Assembly (NCBI GenBank): GCA_037043455.1 | Contig: JAWPHD010004373.1 | Coordinates: 1 to 64,000, forward strand | Direction: 5' to 3' | Length of the DNA: 64,000 nucleotides | From: Cyrtodaria siliqua | Lineage: Eukaryota > Mollusca > Bivalvia > Adapedonta > Hiatellidae | Part shown: positions 60,104 to 64,000 of the stretch, piece by piece | Layout: every line of letters starts with the position of its first letter | Position numbering within the stretch: the stretch's first letter is position 1 | Position numbers and translations under genes: made by a program | Notes under the pieces: generated by a model | The model's input: only the letters and a program-made list of their open reading frames with translations | The model's database searches: none | Told to the model about the DNA's origin: nothing

Positions 60104-60836
60104 TACAATAGTGTACCAGTTAGAGTGTTAACATAACACCACAGTGTACATGTACCAGTCAGAGTGTTACCATAACACCACAGTGTACCAGTTACAGAGT
60201 TACCATAACACAACAGTGTACCAGTTACAGAGTTACAACAACACAACAGCGTACCAGTTACAGTGTTACCATAACACAACAGTGTACCATTTACAGAGTT
60301 ACCATAACACAACAGTGTACCAGTTACAGCGTTACCATAACACAACAGTGTACCAGTTACAGCGTTAGCATAACACAATAGTGTACCAGTTACAGAGTTA
60401 ACATAATACAACAGTGTACCAGTTACAGCGTTACCATAACACAACAGTGTACCAGTTACAGCGTTACCATAACACAACAGTGTACCAGTTACAGCGTTAC
60501 CATAACACAACAGTGTACCAGTAACAGTGTTACCATAACACAACAGTGTACCAGTAACAGCGTTATCATAACATAACAGTGTACCAGTTACAGTGTTACC
60601 ATAACACAACAGTGTACCAGTTACAGAGTTACCTTAACAAAACAGTGTACCAGTTACATTGTTACCATAACACAACTTGGTACCAGCAAGAGTGTTACCA
60701 TAAAACAATAGTGTACCAGATACAATGTTACCATAACACAACATTGTACCAGTTACAGTGTTACCATAACACAACAGTATACCAGTTACATTGTTACCAT
60801 AAAACAACAGTGTTTCATTTACATTGTTACCATAAG
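60104..60836 (+). repeat. 33-bp minisatellite, about 22 copies
   Basis: Unit made of CCAGTTACAGCGTTACCATA followed by ACACAACAGTGTA. The period of 33 keeps frames open on both strands: a minus frame of 181 codons with an 11-residue repeat (GTLLCYGNAVT) and a plus frame repeating YHNTTVYQLQS. No start context, domain or flanking exon supports a gene. Confidence 0.93.
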
Positions 60837-61063
60837 TTTGGCTATTGCCACCTCTTTAAGAAATAGCCAGTTTTATTTTCGTGGACGATCGCGGTAGCTG
60901 AAATGCCTGGGTCGAACCGATTAGTACGAATAATAGGAAATAGTCGTGTGCGCATGCGCGAAAGGGATACTTCCTTTTCCTGTATCGGCAAAAGTTAAAT
61001 TGTTATTAATTTACTTTCGCTATCGTTATCGCCGTTAATCGTCTTTATAACAACACAATCATT

Positions 61064-62176
61064 ATGTCTGGACGTGGCAAACCAAGGCAGGATGCTAGAG
61101 CCAAGCGTAGGCAAACGAGGAGCACGTCGACAAAGCCAGTAGTACCCAAAAAGAAGGGACGAACAGCGACCAGGCCGGTCCCGGATTTCGAAGACGAGGA
61201 AATTGAGACCAGGCCGGTTTCGGAATCCGAAGGCGAGGACGAAATTGTTCAGTTACATGGCGATCAGAGTTCAGGGTCGAAGGGTAAGAGGTCCACAAAT
61301 AACTTCGTGGATTTTGACAAAGTTTTAAAATCCTCCGGGATATTACCCATGGACATAAATACACGCGACACCAATCTTGGTGAGCCCGATACAGATTTTG
61401 GCATGTCCGATATGCAGCCAATGAGGTGTGGAGGGGACGATATAGCTATACATGTCCCAGCCCAAATATGCCAGAAGATATGGCAAAATCAGTATATAAA
61501 TATATCAATATTACTGAAAGGCAACATTGAGTTGTTGGAATTGTGTGCTGGTGGCGGCACTTTAAAAGTCAATGCGAATGGTATTATAGAATCAAAACCA
61601 CGCAACATCAATGAAAAGATCAGTACCATTGAAAAATGGACTGATGCATTTTTAATATTTACCAGCATATACATTCAAAAGCATGACAAGGCTGCAGAGT
61701 TGATTCAGTATATGACTATAATCAGGGAAGCGGCATATCGTCACACAGGCTTTGCCTGGAGAGTGTACGATGAACAATTTAGGTTACGGCAATCGGTCAA
61801 GCCTGCATCATGGGCTACAATCAACCCTGATCTTTGGTTAAGGGTCATGTCGGTCAACCTGGGCTCGAATGCTACGTTCAACCAGCACACAACCGACTAC
61901 AGATTTAACAATACTAATGCAAATAAACAAAAAATATCTTCCTGTAATGACTTCAACAGGGGTAACTGTACATATCGTGACTGCAAATACAGTCACGTGT
62001 GTGCAGTATGCAATGCCAACCAACATGGCAGATGGAACTGCCCAGCTGTAAGCACAAACACATCGCCTGCATTTACCGCCCCGAATCCTTATACACAAAG
62101 GGGGTCTCATGCATTTCGGAAATTCAGAGGTAGATTTAACAGAGGGGGGCGGCCATGGCCATATGCAAGGCATTAA
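61064..62176 (+). CDS. DIRS Gag-like protein with CCCH zinc finger
   Basis: 370 codons from the ATG at 61064 (MSGRGKPRQDARAKRRQTRS). The N-terminus is very basic, then an acidic stretch (FEDEEIETRPVSESEGEDE). A helical core at residues about 130-285 includes ICQKIWQNQYINISILLKGN and WTDAFLIFTSIYIQKHDKAA, then IREAAYRHTGFAWRVYDEQF, typical of the DIRS/Ngaro nucleocapsid-like domain. A zinc finger CNDFNRGNCTYRDCKYSHVC followed by CNANQHGRWNC lies at about 312-345, and the tail is Arg/Gly-rich (FRKFRGRFNRGGRPWPYARH). It probably packages the element RNA. The 3' end overlaps the RT frame by 68 bp in another frame, so RT is made by its own start or by frameshifting. Confidence 0.82.
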   Translation: MSGRGKPRQDARAKRRQTRSTSTKPVVPKKKGRTATRPVPDFEDEEIETRPVSESEGEDEIVQLHGDQSSGSKGKRSTNNFVDFDKVLKSSGILPMDINTRDTNLGEPDTDFGMSDMQPMRCGGDDIAIHVPAQICQKIWQNQYINISILLKGNIELLELCAGGGTLKVNANGIIESKPRNINEKISTIEKWTDAFLIFTSIYIQKHDKAAELIQYMTIIREAAYRHTGFAWRVYDEQFRLRQSVKPASWATINPDLWLRVMSVNLGSNATFNQHTTDYRFNNTNANKQKISSCNDFNRGNCTYRDCKYSHVCAVCNANQHGRWNCPAVSTNTSPAFTAPNPYTQRGSHAFRKFRGRFNRGGRPWPYARH

Positions 62177-63809
62177 GGAAGACGAGCTGCACAGTTTAGC
62201 AGTTTCACCAATCAACATTAAAAATCTTGAAATAGAGTTGTTAAAATATCAACATGTAGATGCACAGTTCATTTTAAATGGGTTTACCAAGGGTTTTCCA
62301 ATACAGTATGTAGGCCCACGGGTTTCAACAGATGCAAACAATTTAAAATCTGCAAATCTTAATCCCAGTGTTGTTAAAACGAAAATCGATAAAGAAGTTT
62401 CAGAGGGCAGGCTTGCAGGTCCTTTTAACACAAGACCAATACATAATTTGAGAGTATCACCCATTGGTTTAGTTCCTAAAAAGGTCGAAGGGGAATTTAG
62501 ATTAATACATCATCTGTCATACCCACGGGGATATTCAGTGAATGACTATATCGATCCAAAATTATCCACTGTCCAATACACAAATTTTGATGAGGCAGTC
62601 CACATGGTTCAAGAATTGGGAAAGGGGTGTTTACTAGGAAAATCAGATGTAAAATCAGCTTTTCGATTGTTACCTGTTAACCCAGATGATTTTGACCTAC
62701 TTGGTGTCCATTTTGAAGAAAAATACTATTTCGATAAGTGCATGCCTTTTGGATGTTCAATAAGCTGCAGTACATTTGAGAAGTTTGCTACCTTCCTGGA
62801 ATTTTGTATAAAAAACAATGCACCAGTCCGTACAGTTATACACTACCTCGATGATTTTCTGTTTGGCGGCAGAAAAAACACTACCGAATGTGAGTGTCTT
62901 ATGATGCATTTTCACAAGTGTATGCAAAGCTTAGGGGTGCCTATCGCAGAAGATAAAACCGAGGGTCCCAAAACAAAGATTTGTTTCCTCGGTATTGACA
63001 TTGATTCTGAGGAAATGGTTATACGTATTCCCAAAGAAAAAATAGAGAAGATTATTGAAAAAATTCAAGAAATATTATCTAAAGAAAAAGCTACTTTAAG
63101 AATGATGCAATCCTTGATTGGAGTACTTAATTTTGCATGTAGAGCAATCCTACCGGGAAGACCTTTTTGTAGACGGCTTATTGACTCAATTTGTGGCCTA
63201 ACGAAACCGCATCACCATATCAGAATCAATAAAGGGATACGACAAGATCTGGCCATGTGGTTAACATTTTTCAAACAATTTAATGGTATATCAGTTTTCC
63301 ATGACCGTTATTGGGTGTCTAATGCTGATGTCCAGCTGTATACCGATAGCGCGGCAGGAATTGGTCTGGGATTCGGAGCATATTTCGAGGGTAAATGGAT
63401 ATGTGCTACATGGCCCGCGGAATGGTTCAATTGCGGAATTACTGATGATATTACAGTACTGGAGTTCTTTCCTCTATTGGTGTCCTTGTATATTTGGGGG
63501 GATAGATTACGCAATAAGAAGATCTTGTTTCGATGTGACAATATGTCGGTGGTACATATCATCAATTCAATGACCTCAAAATCGGTTAGAGTGATGATTC
63601 TTCTGAGAGCATTCACTTTAAGATGCTTAGATTTAAATATTGCGGTCAAATCAACCCATATAAGTGGGAAAATGAATGTTTTAACAGACAGTCTTTCTCG
63701 ATTACAGATCAACAAATTCCACCAACTAGCACCGTGGGCAGAGCAAAACCCAGAGGAAATGCCCAACCATCTTTGGGAGCTATTAAGTCAGGAGCCAGAA
63801 GGCTCGTGA
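62109..63809 (+). CDS. DIRS reverse transcriptase / RNase H
   Basis: 566 codons, fully open. RT motifs: SPIGLVPKKVEGEFRLIHHL, LGKSDVKSAFRLLPV (first Asp), MPFGCSISCSTFEKF, HYLDDFLFGG (the YLDD-type catalytic pair), LGVPIAEDKTEGP and CFLGIDIDS. RNase H: LYTDSAAGIGLGFGAYF (Asp), VLEFFPLLVSL (Glu), RCDNMSVVHIIN (Asp) and LTDSLSRLQ. It copies element RNA to DNA and removes the RNA strand. The start is uncertain: the ATG at 62109 lies inside the gag frame, and a later ATG (62163 region, MQGIKEDELH) is also possible. All catalytic residues are present, so the copy could be active. Confidence 0.88.
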   Translation: MHFGNSEVDLTEGGGHGHMQGIKEDELHSLAVSPINIKNLEIELLKYQHVDAQFILNGFTKGFPIQYVGPRVSTDANNLKSANLNPSVVKTKIDKEVSEGRLAGPFNTRPIHNLRVSPIGLVPKKVEGEFRLIHHLSYPRGYSVNDYIDPKLSTVQYTNFDEAVHMVQELGKGCLLGKSDVKSAFRLLPVNPDDFDLLGVHFEEKYYFDKCMPFGCSISCSTFEKFATFLEFCIKNNAPVRTVIHYLDDFLFGGRKNTTECECLMMHFHKCMQSLGVPIAEDKTEGPKTKICFLGIDIDSEEMVIRIPKEKIEKIIEKIQEILSKEKATLRMMQSLIGVLNFACRAILPGRPFCRRLIDSICGLTKPHHHIRINKGIRQDLAMWLTFFKQFNGISVFHDRYWVSNADVQLYTDSAAGIGLGFGAYFEGKWICATWPAEWFNCGITDDITVLEFFPLLVSLYIWGDRLRNKKILFRCDNMSVVHIINSMTSKSVRVMILLRAFTLRCLDLNIAVKSTHISGKMNVLTDSLSRLQINKFHQLAPWAEQNPEEMPNHLWELLSQEPEGS

Positions 63810-63817
63810 CTGCAAGT

Positions 63818-64000
63818 ATGGCTGCTAACACCCAGGGTGTTTATAAAAACGCGTTAACTTCTATTGCCAAATTCCGTAATCTATACAAATTACCACAAGA
63901 ATGGCCAATACCAAAATCACAAATTGTTTTATATATATCATATTGCTTTGAGACTGGATACGCGCCGTCTAGTATAACCACTTATATATCCGGTATTAGC
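63818..64000 (+). CDS. DIRS tyrosine recombinase, N-terminal part (runs off window)
   Basis: Open to the last base. It reads MAANTQGVYKNALTSIAKFR, LPQEWPIPKSQIVLYISYCF and ETGYAPSSITTYISGIS, the core-binding (SAM-like) half of a phage-integrase-type recombinase as found in DIRS and Ngaro elements. The frame is already open upstream of the first ATG (GAIKSGARRLVTAS, back to at least 63680) and overlaps the RT end in a different frame, which is usual for DIRS. The catalytic R-H-R-Y half lies beyond the window. Confidence 0.8.
   Translation, partial: MAANTQGVYKNALTSIAKFRNLYKLPQEWPIPKSQIVLYISYCFETGYAPSSITTYISGIS

Larger units (their letters stand above)
60870..64000 (+). mobile_element. DIRS-type tyrosine-recombinase retrotransposon, truncated by window end
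   Basis: Three overlapping frames in the DIRS order: Gag-like (61064-62176), reverse transcriptase plus RNase H (62109-63809) and a tyrosine recombinase beginning (63818-64000 and beyond). No stop or frameshift interrupts the first two. The 5' boundary is approximate: the sequence after the 33-bp array, from about 60870, is single-copy-looking and GC-richer (CGTGGACGATCGCGG). Terminal inverted repeats cannot be confirmed because the 3' end is outside the window. DIRS elements replicate by a circular intermediate that the recombinase integrates without target duplication. Confidence 0.82.

Noticed and set aside
60064..60609. 181-codon minus-strand frame with an 11-residue repeat
   Set aside because: Explained by a 33-bp minisatellite; open on both strands.

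Overview
The window looks like gene-poor, repeat-packed animal nuclear DNA, most likely from a bivalve or related mollusc. There are no bacterial operons and coding density is very low. The only host-type gene is split into short GT-AG exons. Transposon lineages common in lophotrochozoan genomes are present: a DIRS retroelement, a CR1/L2-like LINE, a Crypton-type tyrosine recombinase, a Polinton-type integrase and a Mutator-like transposase. Species assignment is inference, because nothing in the window names the organism.

Layout. 1-4668: AT-rich intergenic DNA with foldback (self-complementary) repeats. 4669-12680: one uninterrupted 8-kb satellite of 21-25-bp monomers with kilobase-scale higher-order duplications. 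12681-19490: intergenic DNA with three TTAA-flanked inverted-repeat elements; the largest (16186-18243) contains a nested palindromic element filled with G/C-rich minisatellite. 19498-21484 (minus): a decayed Polinton-like block with a phospholipase-A2-like segment and an integrase split by a small TA-flanked MITE. 21500-28700: repeats only, including a decayed retroelement ORF tail. 28740-30623 (minus): a broken Mutator-like transposase. 31795-37312: retroelement tails, two minisatellites and a purine tract.

38386-48655 (minus): six exons of a cathepsin-L-like cysteine peptidase gene. Its introns are full of dispersed repeats, its catalytic Cys codon reads Phe, and one exon carries a one-base frameshift. 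50222-54715: a foldback and then a nearly full-length but broken CR1/L2-like LINE (plus). 55271-56827 (minus): a frameshifted Crypton-like tyrosine recombinase. 57460-60840: a retroelement tail and three tandem arrays. 61064-64000 (plus): an apparently intact DIRS-type retrotransposon (Gag, RT-RNase H, start of the tyrosine recombinase) cut by the window edge.

How the parts work together: apart from the peptidase gene, everything recognisable is selfish DNA or satellite. The DIRS element is the only coding unit with no visible lesion, so it is the best candidate for recent activity. No convincing new multi-gene system was found. The most unusual items are the satellite's organisation, the active-site-substituted peptidase, the PLA2-integrase remnant with a MITE inside it, and the recurring TTAA-flanked and foldback families.
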